A stretch of DNA of 40,917 nt from Phytophthora quininea (GCA_011947345.1 JAAVTG010000441.1:1-40917); one strand, 5' to 3'. Shown: positions 32,261 to 40,917, counted from the stretch's first letter. The notes: generated from the letters alone by a model not told the origin. Program-made: numbers and translations.

Positions 32261-32940
32261 CCGCTGCCAGCTTCAGGAGGAGCTGTCTGTTAGGGATCTT
32301 GTTGTATCGCGGCTCACGACTGGTGTAGTTGGATCGCGGTCACTCGGAGACATCTCGGCGGCCGAGTGGTCATTGTGACTACCAGTTAAGGGTTCACAAT
32401 TGAACGGCAGTACAACTGCATAGCGAGACTGGCGATACATGTTGGCTCTCACCGGTGGTGGTGTAGTATGCTTTCCACGCACCACGTAGAAACTCCTGCC
32501 GTACACTAGCTGATGCGTGACATAGGAGTGTACCATGAGGCATTGGGAGGATCAGCAGAGCCGAAGTAAAAACGCCATGTTGGAGTCGTTACCTGCGTCT
32601 CTAAATTCACATCGCGAGGCGTTAAGAAGAGCGGGCGTGCTCCAATAGCACAGAGTGCTAAGAAGAGAGCGTCTGCTTCTTGCTCCGAGTGGATGCCCGA
32701 GACATCCAAAAGAACTTGTTCAGCAGCAACGATTGCTTCTCGATCTTGAACTTCTTTCCCATCAGGATCACCTCTTGTCCGGCGAGCTTCGTTTCAACTT
32801 CAGCAGATCGAACGCGCACCAGTACACCACCAGACGGCATCTTTTCAACCATTGCCACGCCATGATGTGACAACACTTCTTTGACAGTAGCGTTTCCGTG
32901 ATCTTGCAGAAATGACTTCAAAATCACCGGAACTGCCATG
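32261..32940 (-). pseudogene. LINE ORF1-like region
   Basis: This starts at Met 32940 (MAVPVILKSFLQDHGNATVK), continues VEKMPSGGVLVRVRSAEVETKLAG and IEKQSLLLNKFF, then after a frame change near 32705 as DVSGIHSEQEADALFLALC, and after another near 32530 as YVTHQLVYGRSFYVVRG. The beta-rich pattern and the position suggest an RNA-binding ORF1-type protein, but I see no zinc knuckle and the assignment is by position only. About 57 bases of 5' UTR separate Met 32940 from the element edge. Confidence 0.5.
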
Positions 32941-32996
32941 TTGGAGCAATACGATCCGGTCTTGATGACAACTGCGTGAGTCGTGGGAGGAGGGTG

Positions 32997-35093
32997 TTTG
33001 GAATCAAGGTAAGTAGCTGTCTCCCAACAGAACCATCTTCGCGATTCTTCCCAAATTTGCGATCGCAAGATTGGAAGGTGATTCTCCAGCAAGTTCCGGA
33101 GTTGATGCATCATCCGATGGAAGACCTGGGGTGTCCTCGACAAAGGATTCATGAAACCTTGTCCAGGGTGATTTCTCTACGTGGATGTCTACTGCCGGTA
33201 ATTCATGTTGTGATAGCTTCGGAGGCCTCACAGTTGAGTTGAAATGATTTGATTCACTCGTTAGCGGATTCTCTCGTCTGGAAGGTTTAGCTTAGACAAT
33301 CTATCTAATCAAGAATCCATTCGCAGAATTCAACTAAACTCGCGGGATCCAAATACTCTGCGGCCGTTCTAGAAGAATGTCCTTTGGAGGATCAAACCCC
33401 AATTGCCGGACTAGTTCTGCAATCGCTGAGGAATCGCAATGAAGATCCGTCGGATGCTGGTAAATGAATTGGTAGTGCATCTTAAAGGAGTTTTGCAGAT
33501 TAGCAACGTTAGGCATTTCTGCCTCCGTCTCACGGAAATGAATGTCGTTTCGCAATCTCCATGTGGCGTGGAAAACAATAGCAGTTTGCACTTCCCAAAG
33601 AAGCAGCAATTCTTTTTGCTTCTCTCTCCATCTTGTGTGGATGTCTTGTAGCTTTGGAAAAGCAACAGCCGCCAGCTCAGAGATGGTCGGAAGACTGATG
33701 ACCACGGAGCCCACATTTGGCGCCACATTTCTTTCAAGCCTGGGCACGTATAAAAGCAGTGCTCAACCGTTTCGATAGCTTGACACGTAGGACGAACACA
33801 CTGTTGAATGCTTGGGTCCAGTGATCTTAGAAAGTAAAGCCGCGAGCCCACAGTCAAATCACCAAAGTACAGGCGCAGCATTATGTCATGGACCACAGGT
33901 AGGAGAAACCCACGAAGCGATAGGAAGCTCGACAATGTTTGATGAACACGTTGTCTAGGGCACCCTAAATCTTCCATCGGATGATGATCCATATCTGGTA
34001 CTTTTTGAAGGAGTTTTGTCCAATCTTGAAGTCGCAAGTAAGGGAAGAAGCGCGCTTTTGGCTCAGTTAAAACCAATCCATTAACTTTTACTCCAAATAC
34101 TGGTGGTGTGTTTGAAATTGCCACAACTCGAATACCCCCAGCTTCAGGATGCGGTATAACACGATAAAAAACTTGCGTCAACTGATGATAAAGCCGACAT
34201 ATATCGTGCAGAACAATTTGGGATCCACGGGTAGGATGAAGCGCTGGACATACTTTAGTGAAAAAGTAGTGGACGACGGCCAACAGCGATTACCATCCAG
34301 GAAGTCTGCAAAACACCAAAATTGGTGTTCTGCAAGTGCGCGGCATAAATTGCGAAATTTTATGGATCCTGCGCCAAGCGGCTTCGAGAATCTTGTGGCG
34401 TCCCGAGCGTACAAAAAGTGAAACGCTGGTACCTTGCTCCACCATATCGGGCTAGATAGCACGAACTGCAACGTACTGGTTCTACTTTGGTGTAGAGACG
34501 TTCGACTTGGCCATTGAATACGGTTCCACTCCTTCAAAACATGCCGCCACCACAAGGGAGCACTGTAGACCTCCATCCTGCGGGCTTCGGAGGTTCTTGG
34601 AGCAGAAAATCACCCGAAGCAGGTCGCGCGAATTTGCCATATCGTCGTTGGAGCATTGCCAACAGTGGGCGATACCATACATCATCATCTGTAGGAGTAG
34701 CAGCGCTAATCGTAGCTACAATTTTCTGCAGAAGTTGGAAGTGCTGACGCTGGATAATCATCTTCACGACAGGAACCCCAATACCATCCGCGTCCCGGGG
34801 TCGTGCAGCTAATCCTTTCTTAACAATACTTATTTCTGCTTTCCCAACGCTCACTCGGTTGTACACTACATATCGATTAACAATTCCTTGCCAGCAATTT
34901 ATAAACCGAGTTGGAATCGTCACGGTGGCTGTAAAATACCAGAGTAGTGATAAATCTCTGCTTGTGCAATCAGTCTTCGCCCAAGCAGGGTTCTTGCTCT
35001 ACCTTGCCAAGCTTCAACCGTGTTATCAACTTTTTGTACGAAGGAAATTGAATTGATTAACTGTTTAGCGGATTTCTCGTCTTAAGGTGATAA
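32997..35093. repeat. 2.1-kb direct repeat P, right copy
   Basis: The right copy of 25012-27108, equal in length. It contains the end of the plus-strand LINE fragment (32997-33241), the 5'-truncated minus-strand LINE (33242-35043) and the first 50 bases of a further LINE 3' end. Confidence 0.93.
33242..35043 (-). mobile_element. 5'-truncated LINE, second copy within repeat P
   Basis: The counterpart of 25257-27058. The zinc-domain frame is longer here (33411-34283, 290 codons) because some of the left copy's frameshifts are absent: the T-run near 34001 has one more T and the A-run near 33657 one fewer A. The G-run near 34554 is one base shorter, which moves the RT-tail break (34534-34923 and 34178-34576). 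Confidence 0.88.
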
Positions 35094-35385
35094 GCTATCT
35101 ATCCGTGAGAGTTACGTTCGTGTCGTCCACATGTGGTGCATGGGTTCCGGGATATTATTTTCTGGCGGATCACAGCCAAGTTGTTGCAGCACGCGGACCA
35201 CAGTAGCGCGGTTGCAATGAAGCTCATGTGCGTGTTGGTAGAGGAATTGGAAGTGCAAGATGCACTACCAACGAGTTCAGCAGATTGAGAATATTTGGCA
35301 CTTCAGCTGTTGTTTCCGGAAATGAATGTCGTTCCTGAGCCGCCATGCTGCATGAAACACAATCGCTGTGTATATCCTCCATATT
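35044..35385 (-). mobile_element. LINE 3' fragment
   Basis: On the minus strand: RIYTAIVFHAAWRLRNDIHF, a scrambled middle, then QFLYQHAHELHCN, LGCDPPENN and the 3' UTR. It is closest to the plus-strand copy at 1030-1605 (shared CTCACGGATAGATAGC-type 3' UTR). It was originally contiguous with the 3' terminus in repeat P. Confidence 0.75.
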
Positions 35386-35700
35386 GCGCTGGTATCATAC
35401 CAGTGGTATGAAGTATCATACCCATCGTCCACCAATGTCTTTCGTGTGTACACAGAAGATCGTCGTCGAACCGGCCAAAAGTTCCTTTAGCGCCGCTTTC
35501 GCTGTCTCTGAAATCGGGGAGCTGTTCGTGCTCCTACGTATTTCAGATACTTTGTCAGGTTTGATCTCTTCAGTCGGAAGCCCAGCCAGTGTTCAATCAC
35601 CTGTTGCCAAATTGCTTGTACTCGGGCGCAGTCCCAAAAATGTGTTTCACGGTCTAATCATAAACCCCCGCGTGGCGCCGAGTATGGGAGGAGAAGGAGT
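35386..35700 (-). mobile_element. Zinc-domain scrap of a different LINE
   Basis: The minus strand reads ETHFWDCARVQAIWQQVIEHW near 35650-35590, a zf-RVT-like pattern that differs from the main family's version. The junction with the preceding fragment is marked by the palindrome CTGGTATCATACCAG (35387-35401). Confidence 0.45.
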
Positions 35701-35811
35701 TCCTGGTGTCTAGTACGAAGCGGTGACGTGCTGGGAGATAATCCACAAGAACTCAACCCCTCACTACAGCATCCAGGGGCTCGGTACCCCTGTGTGTTTA
35801 AAGTTTAACCA

Positions 35812-36240
35812 CCAAGGCGCGCTGGACTCGGCGGACCCTTCGCGTTCAAGATCAAAAACCGCCAACACTCGGGAGGACCGGTAGCCCTCTCTCATGCCAA
35901 AGATTTTCCCTACCAAACGCGCGACGGACCTGGTGACCCTCAACCCTCAGGACAAGCACAAAAGCGAATGGGACCGGTGACCCTCATGCGCTCGAAGATT
36001 TCCCACCAAGGCGCGGAGGATTTGGTGACCCTCTAGCGTTTCATCTACAACACCAAAGGCACGGCGGACCTGGTGGCCCCGTCGAGTTATCAAGATATCT
36101 CTAGGGATCTCCCACCGAGGCGCGTAGGGCCTGGTGAACCCTCTGCATGTACATGAAGTATCTAACACCACCGCATGGGAGAATTAGTGACCTCTCATGT
36201 GTATATGAAGTTACAGCACCACAAGCGCTCACAGAGCAAG
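35812..36240. repeat. Degenerate minisatellite, about 50-bp unit
   Basis: Eight or nine imperfect units follow the pattern ACCAAGGCGCGGNGGACCTG then GTGACCCTC and a variable 20-base stretch. Clear units begin near 35812, 35923, 36002, 36053 and 36112. Units vary from about 45 to 60 bases, so reading frame is not maintained. It is not part of a recognised transposon. Confidence 0.75.
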
Positions 36241-36319
36241 GAAGTTCCAAGGTCTCAAGACAACAATAAGACATGCCAAAGCGGATAAGGCACAGCCTCT
36301 AGCGATATCAGGAGTCTAT

Positions 36320-36338
36320 TTGTTAGCAATAACAGAGA
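36320..36338. repeat. LINE target site duplication, left
   Basis: TTGTTAGCAATAACAGAGA, identical to 37106-37124. Confidence 0.92.
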
Positions 36339-37105
36339 TAGATAGAAAAGGAATTGATTACCTAGTTTTGTGGATTTCTCGTAAGTGGCTAAACTATAAG
36401 GAATCACATCGAGGTCGGCAGGCGGCTCGTTCGCGTAGAATCCAGACACGGTTGATTTCCGATAATCGTACATCGTGATCGTGTGCAGCAGGCCCGTTAA
36501 ATTCCAACCTGTGTAAGGCATGAACAAGTTCCGACTTGTGTATTCGGATGTATTTTGAATAGTCATACATGGATTGGCAATGGGTCTTGAACGAGTTCTT
36601 CACTCTATTGATATTTGGAGTGTTTACTTGTATGTTTTGGAAGATAATATTGTTTCGGAGAAGCCAGATAGCATGGAATACAATCGCTGTGTGGACTTGC
36701 CACAAGAGCAATAGTATTTTCCATTGCGATTTCCATGATCTCCTGGAAATGTGTGATTCCGGAAATAAGAGTAGTTTCCAACTTAGTGGTCCCGCAAAAG
36801 CTTTACGCCAAGGGGACCATAAGGACTACCACATTGCCCCGAGGCCTCGACAGGCATAGAAGCAATGTTCCGCCGTTTCAATGGCATTGCACGATGGCCG
36901 AACACAATTTTGAATGGTAGGATTTAATTCTACCAGATAGGCAAGGCGCGATCCCGTCGTAAGTCCTCCAAAGAAAAAGCCGGAATATAACATCGTGAAT
37001 GACAAGGAGCAGGCAGCGGCGCAACCAGATCAGTCTCGATAGAACCGCGTGGACGTCCCTTTGCGGGCATCCCAAGCTCAGCAATGGATGACGTTCTAAC
37101 GGTGG
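36339..37105 (-). mobile_element. 767-bp 5'-truncated LINE with 19-bp target duplication
   Basis: This minus-strand insertion has a 3' tail ending TTTTCTATCTA next to the left duplication. Coding remnants include LGCPQRDVHAVLSRLIWLRR, LLLWQVHTAIVFHAIWLLRN and SFKTHCQSMYDYSKYIRIH, more divergent from the other copies. The perfect 19-bp flanking duplication fixes both ends and shows normal target-primed insertion for this family. Confidence 0.9.
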
Positions 37106-37124
37106 TTGTTAGCAATAACAGAGA
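37106..37124. repeat. LINE target site duplication, right
   Basis: TTGTTAGCAATAACAGAGA, identical to 36320-36338. Confidence 0.92.
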
Positions 37125-37280
37125 ATAGATGACCTCCAACCACCACCACCTGGGACTCTGGCAAACATGGCAACCACGTCACACTTAACCTCCAGAATCG
37201 ACGTACTCGGTGTGAGCAGCGTGTCAGGGTGATGCAGAATTCAGCCAATTCTTCATATTAAAAGCTTTCCGCTTTTGTAG

Positions 37281-37310
37281 GAGGAAATTGAACTGTTTAA
37301 CGGATTTCTC
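37281..37310 (-). mobile_element. 30-bp LINE insertion with 17-bp target duplication
   Basis: Only the last 30 bases of the LINE 3' end are present (plus strand TTTAACGGATTTCTC). They lie between GCTTTCCGCTTTTGTAG (37264-37280) and GCTTTCCGCATTTGTAG (37311-37327), which differ at one base. This is an extreme 5' truncation. Confidence 0.75.
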
Positions 37311-37327
37311 GCTTTCCGCATTTGTAG

Positions 37328-38234
37328 AATACAGTATCAGTAAACAGGGTTTACAGACGTCCAGGACAAGTAAACATTGCTTGCACACAACCCATAATGC
37401 CAGCCTACATGTGTCTCGTTTGCAAGGAAACCTATCTTCCCGTTTCAAAGTATCATCATCATTGACTACGGTACGCACGTGATAACTGTTTTCATCAAAA
37501 CGATATTACCGGTAAGTTTATATAGAGCGCTCTTCACAATAGAGTAAACCGAATTCTGAAGATATTGCCGTCTACCCACTGTACGACTGTAGTGAATCAC
37601 TACTGGATGGCGACATTTTAGTGCTTCGGCCGTCAATTGTAGCGAAATCAATTATGTGAGAACACGCACAGCTGCTGTGCTCTCACGCAATTCTGGGCGC
37701 CAATCACACATCCAAACAGACTCGATTACGGCCTGCAGTTCGAAGCCCGCAGCACTATGTACCACGTTCCAAAACAATAATCCGGCGAAAACGCAACCAG
37801 TTCATACTGTTTTGCTGCACTGGTACGTGCAGCGCGCGTTTCACTCCAGAACAGCATTTAGTGATGAACTTTTCCCCTTCCTGTAGAAGATAAACACTTG
37901 TTCGGTTGAATACCAGTGCACACGACCGTTCGTATACATGTACATGTCTAGATCCTGAGATGGGCAGCTCGCTTTGTAGCAGTCGTTTCTGTCTCTTTAA
38001 TCTCCATACAAAAAGCCAAAGCATCGGATTTCTCAGAAAAGTTTGCGATCGGTATGACCACGATTATATGAAGACCGCCGTCCTTTAACCATTCTCCATC
38101 TCTGTCAGACAAGCAAGTCCGCCCAAATGCGTGAGAGATCCATACGAAATCGAAGTACAAGCTGGTCGCCAACTCTTGACCTGAAAGTTTATGCACGTCG
38201 AAGCAAAAACAAGGGAATAACGCCACAGAGGATG
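37328..38234. other. No gene; partial copy of the B1 upstream flank
   Basis: No ORF of interest. Positions 37955-38005 (ATCCTGAGATGGGCAGCTCG and so on) and 38205-38233 (AACAAGGGAATAACGCC, GAGGATGTGGTCG) match 2740-2832 in direct orientation, although effector B2 itself is inverted relative to B1. About 200 unrelated bases separate the two matching pieces. Confidence 0.55.
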
Positions 38235-38299
38235 TGGTCGACCGTACATACGCGGTAGCAGAGCTCAACGGTGCATTGTCTGCGTAGGACCAACTCCCT

Positions 38300-38315
38300 T
38301 CTCACTTTAGAATTT
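38300..38315 (+). promoter_or_regulatory. Oomycete Inr+FPR core promoter of B2
   Basis: TCTCACTTTAGAATTT, agreeing at 13 of 16 positions with GCTCATTYYNCAWTTT, lies 50 bases before the ATG at 38366. It is retained although the gene behind it is frameshifted. Confidence 0.65.
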
Positions 38316-38365
38316 GCAGAACAGCACTCCGTTTATCTCCAGGTGTCCTCAATTCGCAACCAACG

Positions 38366-38861
38366 ATGCGGTTTTTAGCTTCGTCTTGCTCCTGATCGCA
38401 ATCATCTTTGCCACCAGCACCGATGCAGCTTCAGCGATCAAGGAAGACCATAGCAACCAGGTCTCAGCCTTCAGTGCATCAGATCTCGACTTTTTGGCCC
38501 GCGTAGCTGAACTCAATGGCGACGACAAGAGACTCCTGAGAAGTGTCGCTGAGACCGACGGCATAGATGACTCTGCTGGTGATGAAGAGCGCGCTTGAGG
38601 ATACCTGCCTGGCTTGCGAATTTGTGGAAGACCATGTCGACCAAGGCCAAAGACCTGGGCAACAAGTGGCTGACGAAGGCGTTCGAGCACATGGACAAGG
38701 CCGGAGAAACCCCCACCAAGTTGGCCCAGCGCTTGAACCTCCGTCTGGATGGTGGAGGTGGTGCCATGGAGAAGCGGTACATGAAGCTCTTCGAGAAGTA
38801 CAGCGTCTGGTGGATGAACAAGTACGACTTGGTAGCTGGTGGCGTGAAGAATGCTGTGTAA
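38366..38861 (+). pseudogene. RxLR effector B2, two frameshifts
   Basis: A paralogue of B1 with two single-base deletions relative to it, both in T-runs. The first (TTTTT for TTTTTT, about 38371-38376) falls five bases after the ATG, so the original start meets a stop at codon 10. The second (GCTTGAGG for GCTTTGAGG, about 38594-38599) creates a TGA just after the DEER motif. Between the lesions the signal-peptide core, RLLR and DEER are still encoded (open frame 38314-38598). After the second lesion the effector domain is open from 38595 to 38861 and differs from B1 at several residues. The gene is probably dead, unless the T-runs are assembly errors. Confidence 0.85.
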
Positions 38862-39179
38862 GAAGTCCGTGTAATTGACGAGAAGTCACTTTGTCAATAG
38901 TCGCCATTTGCATGTAGATTTGCTTCCCGACGCGTGTTCTTCGTCTCATCCAGATGGAGAAGTCATCCGCTTTGCCCTACAAGATGAATGCTTCCTCTCC
39001 CAAGAACATGACAATCCGATGCCGTGCCACAACAGTCGAAAGTGGGGTGAGTCATCCAACTACTCAGTAGCGAGCACAGGTACCTTATTCCTACTGCCAG
39101 TTCCGCGTTATTGAGGCCTCAGCTCAGTCTCTTCCGCCTGATCGACTCTGTCTGCTCCTTTATTCACGAAAGAGGGAGG

Positions 39180-39422
39180 CTACCGGTTGCAGGCAATGGC
39201 GAAATCACTGCCAACACGGAGAGCAACATCTTTGACGGTTGCTTTCCATCGCGGACTTCCGCACTGAAGCATCTCTGTCCATGAGACGCTTACTGCCGGT
39301 GCGTACAGTATATAATACTCTGCCGTGCCACTTTGATCCTTGACACAGCGTATATTTTGCTTCTGCAACGACATAGCTGCACCACGAAATTGAGAGATTC
39401 TGAGGTTAGCCACGACAGACAC
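39180..39422 (-). CDS. Possible terminal exon, unrecognised
   Basis: On the minus strand, after a TTTTCCAG acceptor at 39423, a frame of 80 codons runs to TAG at 39180. It includes RISQFRGAAMSLQKQNIRC, EYYILYAPAVSVSWTEML and KDVALRVGSDFAIACNR. Its composition looks coding. It may be the last exon of the gene at 39513-40096, but no strong donor links them. I do not recognise a family. Confidence 0.35.
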   Translation of the reverse strand: MSVVANLRISQFRGAAMSLQKQNIRCVKDQSGTAEYYILYAPAVSVSWTEMLQCGSPRWKATVKDVALRVGSDFAIACNR

Positions 39423-39512
39423 CTGGAAAACCACATCCCGAGTCAACCAATAAAAATCTCCAAATTACGCCAGCTATACACTCCACTTCTCCAGAACCGT
39501 CAAAACCAAACG

Positions 39513-40096
39513 CTAGTCCAGATGCGAAAACCGATCCACCGCCTGCCAATACTGCGACTCGCCCAGAATCGCCGCCAGTCTCTTCTCCATCTGCTTCTGG
39601 TCCGAGGCTTCATCACGTTTTAACGCCTTCTTCTCCACCTGGTGGCCGCTTCTTCGCTTTAGTATCTCCGTCTCCATCCTCCTCCTCTTTGTGGGATTTA
39701 TTTCCTGTGTGTCTTGTGCCTCCTCTGTCTTCCTCTTGTCCAAGACCTTTGTTGACATTGTCAACGTTTTATAAACGTCTCTGTCGGCAGTTGTAGCAGT
39801 GCTTTGGCCGGTAACTGGCCGCTTCTTTGCCTTTTAACGTCCTCGGGACTGCGTGGCCTCTTTTGAGCCGTCAAAACTGCAGGTTTTGCCGTCTCTTGGT
39901 TTGGTTTTAACGTGATTTTACGACGAGTTTTCTCTGCCGACACGTGTTCTCCAGTTTTTACTAACGATGTCAAGAACGAGGCCGGTTCCGACGGTGCGGG
40001 CGCGCTCTTGACGTCACTCTTACTCTTGGACGTGGGCGGGGACTTCAACACCTTGAACTCGTGCTTCTGCAGCCACGACTGGTACGCGCTGGCCAT
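39513..40096 (-). CDS. Unrecognised Lys/Arg-rich, probably nuclear protein
   Basis: Two overlapping frames appear to belong together. The first, 40096-39761, starts MASAYQSWLQKHEFKVLK, continues with Lys/Ser/Pro-rich sequence and basic clusters (TRRKITLK; QKRPRSPEDVKRQR), and ends with a stop at 39761. The second, 39764-39513, is in another frame and carries KVLDKRKTEEAQD, a strong basic cluster NPTKRRRMETEILKRR, and ends KRLAAILGESQYWQAVDRF. The basic clusters suggest nuclear localisation (an inference). The change of frame near 39765 could be a one-base lesion, an unrecognised intron or a sequence error. It is divergent from the gene at 40253. The product is unknown. Confidence 0.4.
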
Positions 40097-40252
40097 CGAC
40101 GCAGGGAAACTTTTTTAGGAAATCACTTTCTTGGAAACAGAAAACTTTAACTTTGTATAATAATATGTTACGACCACCGGAAGATGCATACAGACTTTCG
40201 GTAGATTTCTGACAAAAGTTTCTGTGGTCACTTCCCATTTTCTCCCGACAAA

Positions 40253-40917
40253 ATGCTGTGCTGGAATGACCCTGTGCGAAGAATCAACAAGGCTATCGAC
40301 AAGCTCGACTGGGACCAAGTCCAGGTGCCACTTCAACCTATTGAGCGGTCCGACCCAACTCCAGTTCGAGTCTTCGAGTTTCGGCGGCTGGAACAAGTAT
40401 GTGGAGTCTGAGTCCCAAACCACAATTTCGAGAATGATGCAGTGGCACGACGGAGCCATTTTCATTGTGGGGCTGTGATGCGGCGAGCATGAGGATGCCG
40501 TTCTGCACATCAACTTTCAAATGGCAGCGGCAACGGGGACAATGCGGACCCATCTCAGGTTCCACGGAGCTACATTCGTGTCGAGCCTGCGGAAGCTGTA
40601 ACCAGACTGCAGCTTCGGGTCAAGTTACACAGTTGATGCAAGACTACCGGATGGGATACTCAGCTGGAGAGTACGACACGCTCAAGGTGGAAGTTGGACT
40701 TGCTCAGGGCTGGCAGGGTGTGTTCGGCTTGGACGCTAGAGCAGAGTTTTGGCGTCGCGTCCCCAGAGTCGAGTACATCCTGTGCGTCAAGGTGAGCAAG
40801 GGATTCTCCGTCTGCCAGTATCCATGGTGGGGAATTCCAGGCGCCTCGCATGCCAGTTACCAACATCACCCTGGAGTCTGTGGTGCAGTTTAATGCACTC
40901 CGACTGCTTGGTCTGGC
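40253..40917 (+). CDS. Unrecognised multi-exon gene, 3' end outside the window
   Basis: My model is exon 1 40253-40396 (48 codons, starting MLCWNDPVRRINKAIDKL), intron 40397-40527 (GTATGT...GGCAG), exon 2 40528-40791 (88 codons, with SCRACGSCN and EFWRRVPRVEYILCVK), intron 40792-40840 (GTGAGC...TCCAG) and exon 3 from 40841 (PVTNITLESVVQFNALRLLG) running off the end. All three exons join in phase 0, which supports the model. The paired CxxC (CRACGSC) could bind zinc. I do not recognise the family. The first intron is the weakest part: a competing plus-strand frame and a 132-codon minus-strand ORF (40115-40513) cover the same bases. Confidence 0.45.

Larger units (their letters stand above)
27109..32996 (-). 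mobile_element. Near full-length LINE, mutated
   Basis: This 5.9-kb non-LTR retrotransposon holds every domain in order on the minus strand: an ORF1-like region (32940-32270), a linker with acidic and hydrophobic parts (32240-31280), APE endonuclease (31278-30511), RT (30042-28252) and a C-terminal zinc domain (28327-27182), with the 3' UTR ending in the family signature and an ATT/AAT-rich tail at 27109-27125. Copying would be by target-primed reverse transcription. The frame is broken by about six shifts and one in-frame stop, so it cannot move itself. The CCHC-like C-terminal motif and APE plus RT order suggest an L1/Tx1-like group; I infer this without a tree. Both ends abut the 2.1-kb repeat. 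Confidence 0.9.
38235..39141 (+). repeat. Effector block B, copy 2
   Basis: The inverted copy of 1827-2745, with effector gene, promoter and 3' flank (the flank at 38875-39141 is nearly identical to 1827-2118 reversed). Confidence 0.8.

Noticed and set aside
32658..33152. Start at Met 33152 for the LINE ORF1-like protein
   Set aside because: The first 50 codons lie in repeat P, outside the element; Met 32940 is the first within the LINE.
38479..38949. Minus-strand ORF of 156 codons opposite effector B2, and its equivalent 2034-2471 opposite B1
   Set aside because: Both are antisense shadows of the effector coding sequence.
40115..40513. 132-codon minus-strand ORF as the real gene at the right end
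   Set aside because: The plus-strand model joins three exons in phase with canonical splice sites and continues into clear coding sequence; still, this ORF remains the main alternative.
1..40917. CRISPR arrays, rRNA genes or bacterial-type operons
   Set aside because: No regularly spaced identical repeats, rRNA signatures or tightly packed co-directional genes were seen.

Overview
The window looks like a gene-sparse, repeat-rich segment of an oomycete (Phytophthora-like) nuclear genome. The main evidence is four copies of two secreted effector families with a signal peptide, an RxLR motif and a dEER motif, and a match to the oomycete Inr+FPR core promoter (GCTCATTYYNCAWTTT) about 50 bases upstream of one family. 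Most of the rest is transposon: non-LTR retrotransposons (LINEs), hAT, Tc1/mariner-like and pogo-like elements. I cannot name a species. No tRNA, rRNA, CRISPR array or bacterial-type operon is visible.

Layout. 1-800: frameshifted RxLR gene A1 (+) with its 3' flank. 1030-1605: 3' end of a LINE (+). 1827-2745: intact RxLR gene B1 (-) with promoter. 2880-3200: a block repeated at 22160-22760. 3990-7110: 5' two thirds of a LINE (-). 7138-14330: no recognisable intact gene; GATC-dense tracts, interleaved inverted repeats and a MITE-like element. 14335-15192: mariner-like element with perfect 30-bp terminal inverted repeats. 16194-19737: complete hAT transposon with perfect 8-bp target duplication, a two-exon transposase and a passenger ORF. 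19865-21005: broken pogo-like transposase. 21250-21672: intact RxLR gene A2 (-). 24770-37310: nested LINEs, including a nearly full-length but mutated copy (27109-32996) lying between two copies of a 2.1-kb direct repeat, and a degenerate minisatellite. 38235-39141: frameshifted RxLR gene B2 (+). 39180-40917: two unrecognised, apparently host genes in divergent orientation, the second running off the window.

How it fits together. Each effector family has one intact and one frameshifted copy, in opposite orientation, separated by transposons. This fits the known two-speed genome pattern, in which host-interaction effectors sit in transposon-rich regions and turn over by duplication and pseudogenisation. 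The A block carries a flank next to the pogo element. The B2 copy is inverted relative to its own flank. The hAT element is the most complete mobile element. The most unusual structure is the LINE flanked by a 2097-bp direct repeat, where this LINE family otherwise leaves 17-19 bp duplications.
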